In this document: positions 1 through 8,267 of the stretch, piece by piece | Numbering within the stretch: position 1 is the first letter of the stretch | How the letters are laid out: the number at the start of each line of letters is the position of its first letter | Origin: JAXDLW01 sp050998755 | GTDB taxonomy: Bacteria > Chloroflexota > Dormibacteria > DASZGP01 | NCBI GenBank assembly: GCA_050998755.1 | Contig: JBPCPW010000001.1 | Span: 10,501 to 74,500 of the forward strand | Length of the DNA: 64,000 nt | Direction: 5' to 3' | The notes under the pieces: generated by a model | Database searches by the model: none | The model's input: only the letters and a program-made list of their open reading frames with translations | Told to the model about the DNA's origin: nothing | Program-made: the position numbers and the translations under genes

Positions 1-1
1 C

Positions 2-511
2 GGAGAGGCCATCGCAACCCGCCTCCGTCCGTTCGGTAGCCGGGTCATCTACACCAAGCGGAGCCGCCTGGACCCGGCCCGGGAGGCCGCCCTGGGAGTG
101 TCCTACCGCGACCTCGAGGCGCTCCTGTCGGAGAGCCAGGTGCTGATTCTCACCCTGCCACTGAACGAGGAGACCCGGGGCATGTTGTCTGCCCAGCGCC
201 TGTCTCTACTGCCGCAGGGAGGAGTTGTGGTGAACGTCGCCCGCGGCAACCTCATGGACATCGAGGCGCTCGCGCGAATGCTCAAATCAGGCCACCTTCG
301 GGGTGCAGCCCTCGACGTCTTCGACGAGGAACCGCTGCCGCGGGGCCACGGTTTGGATGGCCTGCCCAACGTGCTCCTGACTCCCCACGTGGCGGGTGCG
401 ACAGCGATCGCCAAGCGTGATATTTTCCTCAACAGCATGGCCAACGTGGCCCGCGTGTGCAGGGGCGAGAAGCCGCTCTACGTCGTCAACCAGGCGGGCC
501 TGAAGCGTTGA
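2..511 (+). CDS. D-2-hydroxyacid dehydrogenase, 5'-truncated
   Basis: NAD-dependent 2-hydroxyacid dehydrogenase of the phosphoglycerate/glyoxylate reductase type, which interconverts 2-oxoacids and D-2-hydroxyacids. The reading frame is open to the window edge, so the N-terminal substrate domain and the first half of the nucleotide-binding fold are missing. What remains holds the three catalytic signatures: Arg in VNVARGN, Glu in FDEEPLP and His in LTPHVAGAT. The family member cannot be named from the C-terminal half alone. The stop codon overlaps the TTG start of the response regulator (TTGA), so the two are probably translated together. Family call is firm, substrate unknown. Confidence 0.85.
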   Translation, partial: GEAIATRLRPFGSRVIYTKRSRLDPAREAALGVSYRDLEALLSESQVLILTLPLNEETRGMLSAQRLSLLPQGGVVVNVARGNLMDIEALARMLKSGHLRGAALDVFDEEPLPRGHGLDGLPNVLLTPHVAGATAIAKRDIFLNSMANVARVCRGEKPLYVVNQAGLKR

Positions 512-885
512 CCGGGGACCGCCGCCCTCGCCTGCTGGTGGTGGAGGACGAACCGGCGTTGCAGAAGGTGCTGGCGATGCGCCTGGGCATAGACGGGTTC
601 GACGTGGCGACGGCTTCCGACGGCCAGGAGGCGTTGGAGATGATGCGCGTCGACCGTCCCGACCTGGTGTTGACGGACCTGATGATGCCGGTGATGGATG
701 GGGCGGAGCTGACCAGCGCGATCAGGGCCGATCCCGACCTCAGGGACATCCCGGTGATGGTGCTCACAGCGCTCAGGGAGCAGCGGGAGCGGGACCACCT
801 GATGGCCCTGGGAGCCGACGCCTTTGCCGCCAAGCCCTATAACTCCGCCGAGTTGACGGAGAAGATCCGCAACCTGATTCGCTGA
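508..885 (+). CDS. single-domain response regulator
   Basis: A CheY-like receiver domain with no output domain, about 125 residues. It shows the acidic pair VVEDEP, the phospho-acceptor Asp in LVLTDLMMP, the conserved Thr in VMVLTA and Lys in AAKPY, so it should be phosphorylatable. A longer frame begins at 457, but the TTG at 508 that overlaps the preceding stop (TTGA) removes the extra N-terminal residues that do not belong to the fold, so I chose it. No histidine kinase is adjacent. The next gene carries a DUF4388-like segment, a domain often found with receiver proteins. It probably acts by protein-protein interaction. Confidence 0.8.
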   Translation: MTGDRRPRLLVVEDEPALQKVLAMRLGIDGFDVATASDGQEALEMMRVDRPDLVLTDLMMPVMDGAELTSAIRADPDLRDIPVMVLTALREQRERDHLMALGADAFAAKPYNSAELTEKIRNLIR

Positions 886-931
886 GGCGCGCCCCGGCGG
901 GTGCCCTGCGCGGTCATACAATCCCGTCATC

Positions 932-1573
932 GTGGCGCAATGGCAGGGCATCGAGGGTCTGGTGGAGTGTCTCTCAGAGCACATGCTGGGCCGCGCAACC
1001 GGTGCCGCGGCGCTCTCCGATGACGCACGCATCTACCTGGTTTTTGGACACCCTCTGCACGCCACGCTGGGCGATAGCACCGGCATGCCTGCGGTGGATG
1101 CAGTGGCTGGCCTCGCGCTGGCTCAACCGGACGTCGCCGTAACCTGGATCCCGGGCGTGACGGCCGGCAAGGCACACAGCCTGACCGCCTCGGACCACGT
1201 GGTCGATCACCTGCGCTCACGGGCGGGCTCGTTGGGTGGGCCGGCACAGGGCTCCGGCGACGCCGAGCTCGGGCATATGGAAGACCTGGGCCTGCGCCGG
1301 ATGATGTCCGAGCAGGGCGCCGCGCCAATCTCTGACGCCCCGCTGTGGACTGGTGTCATCGCCTCGATCTCTGCCCTCCTGGCTGGCGCCCTGCACCGCC
1401 ACTCCGCCGGGCTTGTGGAATCAATTGCGCGCGCCGAACCGGACCCGCGGTCCATCCTCATGGCCATCGACCGGACCCGCTCCATGCCCGTCCGCATGGT
1501 TTCTCCAGCCCGTGTCGCCGCCCTCCTGGACGAGGCCGAGGTGCTGGTCAAAGAGAAGATGACCGCCGGTTGA
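932..1573 (+). CDS. DUF4388/PATAN-like protein of unknown function
   Basis: A protein of 213 residues with a GTG start. Residues about 30-75 (YLVFGHPLHATLGD, then GMPAVDAVAGLA) follow the pattern of DUF4388/PATAN domains, in which a strand ending in 'G.l.hA..g' is followed by a helix. The C-terminal half is helical with a short hydrophobic stretch (VIASISALLAGAL) that looks more like a buried helix than a membrane anchor. Such proteins often act as adaptors for receiver-domain proteins, and a receiver gene lies 46 bases upstream. The domain match is from memory of the pattern and is moderate; function is unknown. Confidence 0.5.
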   Translation: MAQWQGIEGLVECLSEHMLGRATGAAALSDDARIYLVFGHPLHATLGDSTGMPAVDAVAGLALAQPDVAVTWIPGVTAGKAHSLTASDHVVDHLRSRAGSLGGPAQGSGDAELGHMEDLGLRRMMSEQGAAPISDAPLWTGVIASISALLAGALHRHSAGLVESIARAEPDPRSILMAIDRTRSMPVRMVSPARVAALLDEAEVLVKEKMTAG

Positions 1574-1654
1574 CTGACACGAGTGGAATCACCGCAGCAA
1601 GATCGGATCGGGGCCTGCGGGAACAACATCGCGACGCTGGGGTTTTCTGTAGCC

Positions 1655-3028
1655 ATGAGTGAAGATCGTGAATTCGACGTCATCTGCATCGGCGCCGGCC
1701 CCGCCGGTGAGGCCCTGGCGGGGGAGCTGAAGGGCGGCGCGCTGTCGCTGGCCGTCATCGAGTCCAACCTGGTGGGCGGCGAGTGCCCGTACTGGGGTTG
1801 CATGCCCAGCAAGACCCTGCTGAGGTCCGCCGAGGTCCTCAGCGAGACGGGCCGCGCCCGCGAGCTCGCGGCATCCGAGGTGACTTACAAGGTTGATTAC
1901 GCCAAGGTCTACGAGCGGGCCTTCATGATGGCGCGGGAACTGGACGACACCAAGTCGACCGAGGGGCTGGAGAAGACCGGTGCCACCCTTTTCCGTGGGG
2001 CCGGGAAGATGGTGTCCGCGGGACAGGCCGAGATCGAGGGCACCCGGCTGACGGCTCGCCGTGCGGTGGTGATCGCCACCGGCACCTCGCCCCTGGTGCC
2101 TCCAATCGAGGGGCTGTCGTCGGTCCAGTTCTGGACCAACCGCGAGGCAGTGCTGGCGGCCGAGCAACCACTGCGCCTGGTCGTACTTGGTGCGGGCGCG
2201 GTCGGCATGGAGCTGGCCCAGGTGTACGCGCGCCTGGGCACCCAGGTCCACTTGGTCGAGTCGACGCGCTACCCGCTCCCCCTCGAGGATGAGGACGCCG
2301 GGAAGTACCTCCAGGAGGTGCTGCTCAAGGACGGGATCAAGGTCCACTGTGGCGCCAGGGCGGTCAGCGTATCGCAGACCGGAAGGGAGATCTCGGTGAC
2401 GCTCGATTCCGGGGAGGTGGTCACCGGCGACCGCCTGCTGGTGGCGACGGGGCGCAAGCCCAACCTTGACGGCCTCGACCTTGACGCGGTTGGTGCCAGC
2501 AGGACCAAGCGGGGCTTCATCTCCGTCGACCCGGCCACCCTCCAGGCTGCCGATGGCGTCTACGCGATCGGCGACATCAACGGCATCGGCGGCTTCACCC
2601 ACCTGTCCAACTACCACGGCAAGGTGCTGGGGCGGGCGCTGCGCGGCCGCCAGGTGACGGCCAACCACGTCGCGGTGCCGAGGGTGACGTTCACAGACCC
2701 CGAGGTGGCATCTGTCGGGCTGAGCGAAGCGCAGGCGCGTGAGCAGGGCATCGACGTCAAGATCGGCTCAATCCCTGACACCCTGAACATGACCAGCCGC
2801 GGCTACATCCACGGCGAACCCGGCGGGCTCGTCAAGCTGGTCGGTGACAGGCAGCGCGGGGTCCTGGTCGGCGCCACGCTGGTGGGACCGACCGCCGGCG
2901 AGATGATCCACGAGATGGCCGTGGCGATCCGGGCCGAGGTCCCCCTCGACACCCTGGCCGACACGATCCATGCCTTTCCAACCTTCTCTCGTGACTTCGA
3001 ATCAGTATTCGACGAGATGGCCGGTTAG
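1655..3028 (+). CDS. NAD(P)/FAD-dependent disulfide oxidoreductase (lipoamide dehydrogenase/mercuric reductase family)
   Basis: Class I pyridine nucleotide-disulfide oxidoreductase of about 457 residues. The N-terminus has the FAD-binding GAGPAGE motif, then the redox-active cysteine pair with four residues between (ECPYWGCMPSK). A second dinucleotide fold (VLGAGAVGMELAQ) binds NAD(P)H, and the C-terminal dimerisation domain ends with HAFPTF, the position of the catalytic His-x-x-Pro. A longer frame starts at 1583, but ATG 1655 places the FAD motif at the usual distance from the N-terminus. The PYW spacer is not typical of true lipoamide dehydrogenase and no 2-oxoacid dehydrogenase genes are near, so the substrate disulfide is unknown. 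Confidence 0.85.
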   Translation: MSEDREFDVICIGAGPAGEALAGELKGGALSLAVIESNLVGGECPYWGCMPSKTLLRSAEVLSETGRARELAASEVTYKVDYAKVYERAFMMARELDDTKSTEGLEKTGATLFRGAGKMVSAGQAEIEGTRLTARRAVVIATGTSPLVPPIEGLSSVQFWTNREAVLAAEQPLRLVVLGAGAVGMELAQVYARLGTQVHLVESTRYPLPLEDEDAGKYLQEVLLKDGIKVHCGARAVSVSQTGREISVTLDSGEVVTGDRLLVATGRKPNLDGLDLDAVGASRTKRGFISVDPATLQAADGVYAIGDINGIGGFTHLSNYHGKVLGRALRGRQVTANHVAVPRVTFTDPEVASVGLSEAQAREQGIDVKIGSIPDTLNMTSRGYIHGEPGGLVKLVGDRQRGVLVGATLVGPTAGEMIHEMAVAIRAEVPLDTLADTIHAFPTFSRDFESVFDEMAG

Positions 3029-4117
3029 TTGCCTCGGGTGATGCCCAACCAGGCCGGCGGCCCGGCCGACCTGGCGATCTACGGCGCGACCGGTTTCACC
3101 GGCAGACTCGCCGCGCATGCCGCCCGACGTCTGGGTCTGCCGATGACGCTCGCCGGCCGGAACGAGGACAGCCTGCGCCGGCTGGCGCACGAGTTCGACG
3201 ACGAGTACCCGGTGGCCGTTGCGCGGCACGACGACCCGGAGGCCCTGGAGCGGATCGCCGCGGGAGTGAAGGTGCTGGCCTCGACCGCCGGCCCTTTCGG
3301 AGAGATCGGCGTACTCCCGGTGGCGGCCGCGGTTGCCGCGGGACGCCACTACCTGGATTCCACCGGCGAGGTCGACTTCATGGAGCAGACCTTCCGCCGT
3401 CACCACCAGGCGGCACGGGAGAAGGAGATCGTCGTGATGAACGCCTGTGCCTTCGAGTACGTCATCGGCGACTGCCTGATGGAGCTGGCACTGCAGGCTC
3501 ATCCCGCCACCCGCGAGATGCGCATCTCCTACTGGATGCCGGACAAGGCCGCCACGCGCGGCACCGCCAGGTCCGCGCTGCGCATCCTCGCCAGCGAGGC
3601 CGGTAGGGCGGTGAAAACGAAGGGCATCAGGATTGCATTCCCGGCTCCCGTGGGTGAAAAGTGGGCGGTCACCTATGCCGGGGGCGAGGTGGAGTTCATG
3701 CGCAGACGCCGGCCGGAGGTCAGTGTCTCGACCCTCATGGACATGTCGCCGGCGGTGGCCCGCAGCGCGGGGATTCTCCCGGTGATACGGCCCGTCATCG
3801 GCTTCGGGCCGGTGCGATCGGCGCTGGACCGGGCCATCCTCCGGCTTCCGGAGGGGCCTGACGAAGCGCGCAGGGCGGCCCAGGAATGGCTGATCCTGGT
3901 GGAGGTCGATCCCGGGGACGGCCGGCAGAAGGGGGTTTGGGGAAGCGGAGTGGACCCCTACGGGATCACTGGCGAGATCCTCGCGCGGGTCGCAGCCAGG
4001 ATTCTCAGAGGGCAATATCGCGCCACCGGGGTGGTCAGCCCCGCGGAGGCTTTTGAACCGGAGGAACTGCTTGCCTCATTCACTGATCTCGGAGTCCGCT
4101 GGGGCCGTATGGGATGA
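3029..4117 (+). CDS. saccharopine dehydrogenase-like NADP-binding protein
   Basis: An N-terminal Rossmann motif (IYGATGFTGRLAA) followed by a central alpha/beta domain marks the saccharopine dehydrogenase NADP-binding superfamily. The closest sub-type I recognise is the trans-acting enoyl reductase group used in lipid biosynthesis in mycobacteria, rather than a lysine pathway enzyme. Length is about 360 residues. The TTG directly after the preceding stop is used here; GTG 3038 and ATG 3041 are in the same frame and equally possible. It is followed without a gap by an SRPBCC protein, suggesting a shared hydrophobic substrate. Exact reaction unknown. Confidence 0.7.
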   Translation: MPRVMPNQAGGPADLAIYGATGFTGRLAAHAARRLGLPMTLAGRNEDSLRRLAHEFDDEYPVAVARHDDPEALERIAAGVKVLASTAGPFGEIGVLPVAAAVAAGRHYLDSTGEVDFMEQTFRRHHQAAREKEIVVMNACAFEYVIGDCLMELALQAHPATREMRISYWMPDKAATRGTARSALRILASEAGRAVKTKGIRIAFPAPVGEKWAVTYAGGEVEFMRRRRPEVSVSTLMDMSPAVARSAGILPVIRPVIGFGPVRSALDRAILRLPEGPDEARRAAQEWLILVEVDPGDGRQKGVWGSGVDPYGITGEILARVAARILRGQYRATGVVSPAEAFEPEELLASFTDLGVRWGRMG

Positions 4118-4118
4118 C

Positions 4119-4709
4119 GTGGCTTTCCACGTCTTCGAGCGAGAGCAGGTCCTGGACCTGCCGCAGGGCGACGTCTTCAGGTTCTTCTCGGACGCCAACA
4201 ACCTCCGGCTGATAACCCCCGCATTCCTGGGGTTCAAGTTCGAGGAACCGCCCCCGCCAGAGCTCGCTGTGGGCTCCGAGATCCGCTACACGATCAGGGT
4301 CTTCGGGCTGCCGGTGAAGTGGACCACGCGCATCAGGGAGTGGGACCCACCGTACCGTTTCGCCGACCTGCAGACCCGCGGGCCGTACGCCTATTGGCTG
4401 CACACCCACACTTTCAGCGCGATCGACGGGGGCCGCACGCTGATGCGCGACCGGGTCATCTACCGCGTGCCCCTGGGCCCCTTCGGTGAGGTGGCCCGCC
4501 GGCTCTTTGTCGACCGGCAACTGAAGCAGATATTTGACTACCGCGAGCGCGCCTTCGGCCCCGCAATCCGCGGTGAACAACCACCCCGGATGCGGATGGG
4601 CGCCTCGGTCCCCGGCGGACTTCCCACCATCGGGGCGGTGGGTGCCGTTGTGGCGCTGGCGGCGGCGGCCGCCTGGAGACGCGTCCGGGTCGGAGGATCC
4701 CGGCTTTAA
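4119..4709 (+). CDS. SRPBCC (START/polyketide-cyclase fold) protein with C-terminal membrane anchor
   Basis: About 196 residues. The body has the helix-grip fold pattern of ligand-binding SRPBCC proteins (FFSDANNLRLITP near the start, the G-S-x-I-x-Y strand, then DGGRTLMRDRVIY), and usually binds a hydrophobic ligand. The last 35 residues form a glycine/alanine-rich hydrophobic helix followed by arginines, a likely single membrane anchor with a positively charged tail. GTG 4119 lies one base after the upstream stop and gives the natural N-terminus. The stop codon is shared with the convergent gene as TTAA. Confidence 0.7.
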   Translation: MAFHVFEREQVLDLPQGDVFRFFSDANNLRLITPAFLGFKFEEPPPPELAVGSEIRYTIRVFGLPVKWTTRIREWDPPYRFADLQTRGPYAYWLHTHTFSAIDGGRTLMRDRVIYRVPLGPFGEVARRLFVDRQLKQIFDYRERAFGPAIRGEQPPRMRMGASVPGGLPTIGAVGAVVALAAAAAWRRVRVGGSRL

Positions 4710-4936
4710 GTGACGGCCAGGCAGGTAACGGTCTTGAAGACCCCTTCAATCTTCTGCACCGCCTCGACGATCACGCCTCCGATGGCGTTCACGTCCTCAC
4801 CCTCGATGCGGGCTATGACGTCGTACTCGCCGGTGATGGCGTCGGCCACCGTGACCCCCTTGGTTCCCTGGAGGCGCTTCGCGACGTCCATGGCGCGACC
4901 GGGTGATGTGTTGATCAGTACGTAAGCAGTAACCAT
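4706..4936 (-). CDS. Lrp/AsnC-type ligand-binding (RAM) domain protein
   Basis: A 76-residue stand-alone RAM domain: it has the beta-alpha-beta-beta-alpha-beta pattern of Lrp/AsnC effector domains (AYVLINTSPG, GEYDVIARI, KTVTCLAV) and no helix-turn-helix. Such proteins bind amino acids and form ring oligomers; they cannot bind DNA unaided. The start is fixed by a strong AGGAGG ribosome-binding site about seven bases upstream. It lies 56 bases downstream of kbl on the same strand, so it may sense threonine or glycine in that operon. That role is inference. Confidence 0.8.
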   Translation of the reverse strand: MVTAYVLINTSPGRAMDVAKRLQGTKGVTVADAITGEYDVIARIEGEDVNAIGGVIVEAVQKIEGVFKTVTCLAVT

Positions 4937-4992
4937 CCGAACCTCCTAACCCCAAGCGGGAGAGCCCAGTGTATGGGCGGAGCGGACCCGGG

Positions 4993-6180
4993 TCAAATCA
5001 GGCCGAGCTTCCGGCCTGCGCCTTCGAAGACCTCGAGGGTCGCGTCCAACTGGGCGCGGGAGTGCTCGCTGGTGACTATGGTCCGGACCCGGGATTGCTC
5101 CCTCTTGACCATCGGGAAGACGATCGGCTGGGCGAAGATACCGCCCTCCAGCAGCGCGTCAGAGAGGGCGTTGGCCCTGTCCGGGTCCCCCGCGATGACC
5201 GGTGTAATCGGCGTCTCGCTGACCCCGGTGTTGAATCCCAGGGCGTTCAGCTGGGCCTTGAAGTAGCGCGTGTTCTCCCAGAGGCGGTCGATGCGCTGGG
5301 GCTCCTTTAGGAGGACGTCGATGGCGGCGATACAAGCGGCGGCGACGCCGGGCGGGTGCGACGTCGAAAAGAGGAACGGCCTGGCCTTGGCGATGAGGTA
5401 CTCGCGCACGGTCGCGCTGCACGCCGCGTACCCGCCGAGGACCCCCATGGCCTTGGATAGCGTGCCGACCTGGATCTCGACGCGGCCGTCGAGGCCGAAG
5501 TGGCTGACCGAGCCGCGGCCGTTCTTGCCCAGCACGCCACTGGCGTGGGCATCGTCCACCATGACCATCGCGGTGTGGGCCGCGGCGCGTTCGACGATGC
5601 CCGGCAGCGGGGCGATGTCGCCGTCCATGGAGAAGACGCCGTCGGTCACCACCAGCTTGCGCCGGTACTTCCTCGCCTCCTCCAGCTTCTCTTCCAGCGA
5701 ATCGAGGTCGTTGTGTTTGTAGATCAGACGGTCGGCGCGGGTCAGCCGGATGCCGTCGATGATGCTGGCATGGTTCAACTCGTCGCTGATGACCACGTCG
5801 CCCTCGACGAGAACTGATGACAGGATCCCGAGGTTGGTGGCGTAGCCCGACTGAAGGGTGAGCGAGGCTTCGGTGTGTTTGAAGTCCGCGAGGCGGCTCT
5901 CGAGCTCCTCGTGGATGGACAGCGTGCCGGCAATCGTCCTCACCGCGCCACTGCCGGCGCCGAACCTGTTGGTGGCGTTCACCGTTGCCTGCACCAGGCT
6001 GGGGTGCGTATTGAGGCCCAGGTAGTTGTTCGAACTGAGGTTGATCAGCCTGCGGCCCTTGATCGTGACCTCGGTGCCCTGGGGTGATTCGATGACCGCC
6101 AGCGGACGATAGAGCCCGGCGGCAGCGAGCTCGTCGAGCTCCAGCCGAAGCGTGGCCTCCGACTCGCGAGCGACGGTCAA
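4993..6180 (-). CDS. kbl: glycine C-acetyltransferase (2-amino-3-ketobutyrate CoA ligase)
   Basis: PLP-dependent alpha-oxoamine synthase that splits 2-amino-3-oxobutyrate with CoA into glycine and acetyl-CoA, the second step of threonine breakdown. The length of 395 residues is normal. Visible landmarks are NNYLGL near the N-terminus, the PLP-ring Asp/His motif DDAHASGVLG and the Schiff-base lysine in GTLSKAMG. It starts with TTG overlapping the tdh stop by four bases (TTGA), so translation is probably coupled. The family also contains serine palmitoyl- and aminolevulinate synthases; pairing with tdh decides the call. Confidence 0.93.
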   Translation of the reverse strand: MTVARESEATLRLELDELAAAGLYRPLAVIESPQGTEVTIKGRRLINLSSNNYLGLNTHPSLVQATVNATNRFGAGSGAVRTIAGTLSIHEELESRLADFKHTEASLTLQSGYATNLGILSSVLVEGDVVISDELNHASIIDGIRLTRADRLIYKHNDLDSLEEKLEEARKYRRKLVVTDGVFSMDGDIAPLPGIVERAAAHTAMVMVDDAHASGVLGKNGRGSVSHFGLDGRVEIQVGTLSKAMGVLGGYAACSATVREYLIAKARPFLFSTSHPPGVAAACIAAIDVLLKEPQRIDRLWENTRYFKAQLNALGFNTGVSETPITPVIAGDPDRANALSDALLEGGIFAQPIVFPMVKREQSRVRTIVTSEHSRAQLDATLEVFEGAGRKLGLI

Positions 6181-7229
6181 AGCCCCGCCGCGGCGGGGAC
6201 CCCGCCCGGGTACATCACGACCTTGCCACTCTCGCCATGTGCGATCAGTTGCATGGCCTCCTCCACATCATCGAGCCCGATGCGGTGGGTGATCAGCGGC
6301 CGGACGTCGACCATCCCCGTCTCCAGGTACCGGCGGGTGTGCTCCCAGGTTTCCCAGATGCGGCGTCCGAAGATCCCGAACACCGTGACCCCCTTCTGGA
6401 TGACCAGCGCGTTGAGGTCCAGGGTCACCGGCCTCACCGGCAGCCCCAGCAGGCTGATCCACCCACCGGGTCGGAGGGTCTGCAGGCCCTGGGTGATTGC
6501 CGCGGCGTTGCCGGACATCTCCAACACCACGTCGATGGGGCCCCCGGCAGCATCGCGGATCGCGTCGACGGCGTCCCCTGAGCTGGTGTCCAGCAGGGCG
6601 TCCGCGCCCATCTTGCGGGCCAGGCCCAGGCGATAGGCGTTGACGTCGGTCGCGATCACGCGCCGGGCGCCCTCGGCCCTGGCGATGCCGATGCAGAAAA
6701 GGCCGATCGGGCCGCAGCCGGTGACCAGGACCACCTGGTCCTTGAGGGGCCCGCGGGTTGCCGAGTGCACGGCGTTGCCGAACGGCTCCTGGATGCTGGC
6801 GACCTCGAGCGGCATGGCGCGGTCGGTGATCCAGGCGTTCTCGGCCGGGATGGCCACGTACTCGGCGAAGCACCCGTCGCGGTCGAACCCGATGATCTTG
6901 ACGTTGTCACAGACGTGCTTCTCGCCGATCAGGCACTGGTGGCAGGTGCCATCGACGATGTGCGTCTCAGCAGCGATGAAGGCCCCAGCGCTGATCGATT
7001 CGACCCGGGGGCCGACGGCTTCGACGGTGCCACAGAACTCGTGGCCCACGACGCGTGGCGTCTTCATCCGCTCGGCCACCCAGTCACGCCACTCATAGAT
7101 GGCCAGGTCTGAACCGCAGATCGAGGTGGCTTCGACGCGGACCAGGATCTCGCCCTCGCCGGCCACCGGCTCTGGGATGTCAACGATCTTGACGCCCACG
7201 CCGGGCTGATGTTTGAGCACCGCTTTCAC
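6177..7229 (-). CDS. tdh: L-threonine 3-dehydrogenase
   Basis: Zinc-dependent medium-chain dehydrogenase that oxidises L-threonine to 2-amino-3-oxobutyrate with NAD. The catalytic zinc motif CGSDLAIYEW, GHEFCGTV and the structural-zinc cysteines (GTCHQCLIGEKHVC) are present. The Rossmann motif is TGCGPIGLF. The EWRDW segment near the active-site Cys is typical of threonine dehydrogenases. I placed the start at GTG 7229 (MKAVLKHQPG), giving 350 residues; a longer frame runs to 7352 but has no family counterpart. The product feeds kbl directly. An ECF sigma gene diverges 79 bases away. Confidence 0.92.
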   Translation of the reverse strand: MKAVLKHQPGVGVKIVDIPEPVAGEGEILVRVEATSICGSDLAIYEWRDWVAERMKTPRVVGHEFCGTVEAVGPRVESISAGAFIAAETHIVDGTCHQCLIGEKHVCDNVKIIGFDRDGCFAEYVAIPAENAWITDRAMPLEVASIQEPFGNAVHSATRGPLKDQVVLVTGCGPIGLFCIGIARAEGARRVIATDVNAYRLGLARKMGADALLDTSSGDAVDAIRDAAGGPIDVVLEMSGNAAAITQGLQTLRPGGWISLLGLPVRPVTLDLNALVIQKGVTVFGIFGRRIWETWEHTRRYLETGMVDVRPLITHRIGLDDVEEAMQLIAHGESGKVVMYPGGVPAAAGL

Positions 7230-7308
7230 AGCTTCGATTCTAGGTTTCCGCCCGCCACGGGCACGTACAGTAACCAACCGATGGCTCAGGTGTTGAGTAG
7301 GGGGCGGC

Positions 7309-7866
7309 GTGCCAAAGTCTGACGCCGAACTCGAGGAGGAGAGACAGCTCATCGAGGCGGCGAGGACAGACCCCGCCGTCTATCAGAAGCTCTATGACCG
7401 CTATTTCGACCAGATCTACTCCTACGTCTACTACCACTGCGGCAGCCGCGAGCAGGCTGAGGACATCACCGCGGCGACATTCCAGCGCGGACTGGAGGAC
7501 CTGCCCAACTTCCAGTGGCGGGGAATTCCCTACTCGGCGTGGCTGTACCGTGTCGCAGGCAACCTGTTGTCACGCGACCGGCGGAGACCAGCGTGGCTGG
7601 AGTTGCAGGATGTCCAGTACCGGGAGGACGACCCTGGCGCGCCGGAGGCCATGGTGCTGCAGATGGACGAGAACGGCCGCCTCCAGCAGGCGGTCCAGGC
7701 ACTCCCCCCGGACCAGCGGCAGGCCATCCTGCTGCGGTTCTTCGCGGGTATGCGCAACAAGGAGGTCGGCAGGGTGATGAATCGCAGCGAAGGGGCGGTC
7801 AAGCTGCTGGTCTTCCGTGCTGTTGGAAACTTGCGCAAGGGGATGGCGGAGGGGCACACACCATGA
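7309..7866 (+). CDS. RNA polymerase ECF-type sigma factor
   Basis: A sigma-70 family protein of 185 residues with region 2 (the stretch around YDRYFDQIYSYV and AEDITAATF, then WLYRVAGNLL) and region 4 (LPPDQRQAILLRFFAGM plus a recognition helix around RSEGAVKLL). There is no region 1 or 3, as expected for the ECF class. The start is GTG. Its stop overlaps the ATG of a small membrane protein (ATGA), which is in the usual position of an anti-sigma factor. Target promoters cannot be read from the window. Confidence 0.88.
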   Translation: MPKSDAELEEERQLIEAARTDPAVYQKLYDRYFDQIYSYVYYHCGSREQAEDITAATFQRGLEDLPNFQWRGIPYSAWLYRVAGNLLSRDRRRPAWLELQDVQYREDDPGAPEAMVLQMDENGRLQQAVQALPPDQRQAILLRFFAGMRNKEVGRVMNRSEGAVKLLVFRAVGNLRKGMAEGHTP

Positions 7867-8237
7867 GTCACCGCGCCGCCGAGGACCTCTCCGACGCCAT
7901 CGACAGGTGGCTGGCGCGCACCGACCTGGGCCACGGCGAGAGCCTCGCGGAGATCATCGACGCGCTTGGCGACGGGCTGCCGCAGGTCGCCGATGCGGAC
8001 GCCAGGGAGCGTGTCCGCCGCCGCCTCGCCGGGGTCAGTCCCCGACCCCGCAGTCCGCAGGAGGTCCTGCTGGAGCGCGCCATCGACGAGGTCGATCGCC
8101 TGCAGCACCGCCTGCGGGAGGACGAGTACGTCCCGTGGAGCGCGGTGGCCACCGCCGCCGTCATCGTCATCGGCGCTGTGGGGTTGGCGGCCTGGCTGCG
8201 CCGCAAGGGGTTTGTGCAGCCCATAACCGTCGATTGA
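7863..8237 (+). CDS. single-pass membrane protein, possible anti-sigma partner
   Basis: A 124-residue protein whose ATG overlaps the sigma gene stop (ATGA). The first 90 residues are charged and helical. One transmembrane helix (VATAAVIVIGAVGLAAWL) lies near the C-terminus, and a short tail follows. It has no HxxxCxxC zinc-binding motif, so it is not a standard ZAS anti-sigma factor. The coupled position after an ECF sigma gene and the N-in topology make an anti-sigma role reasonable but unproven. Confidence 0.7.
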   Translation: MSHRAAEDLSDAIDRWLARTDLGHGESLAEIIDALGDGLPQVADADARERVRRRLAGVSPRPRSPQEVLLERAIDEVDRLQHRLREDEYVPWSAVATAAVIVIGAVGLAAWLRRKGFVQPITVD

Positions 8238-8267
8238 GGGGGACCGGCTGGCATAGTTACTGGCCAG

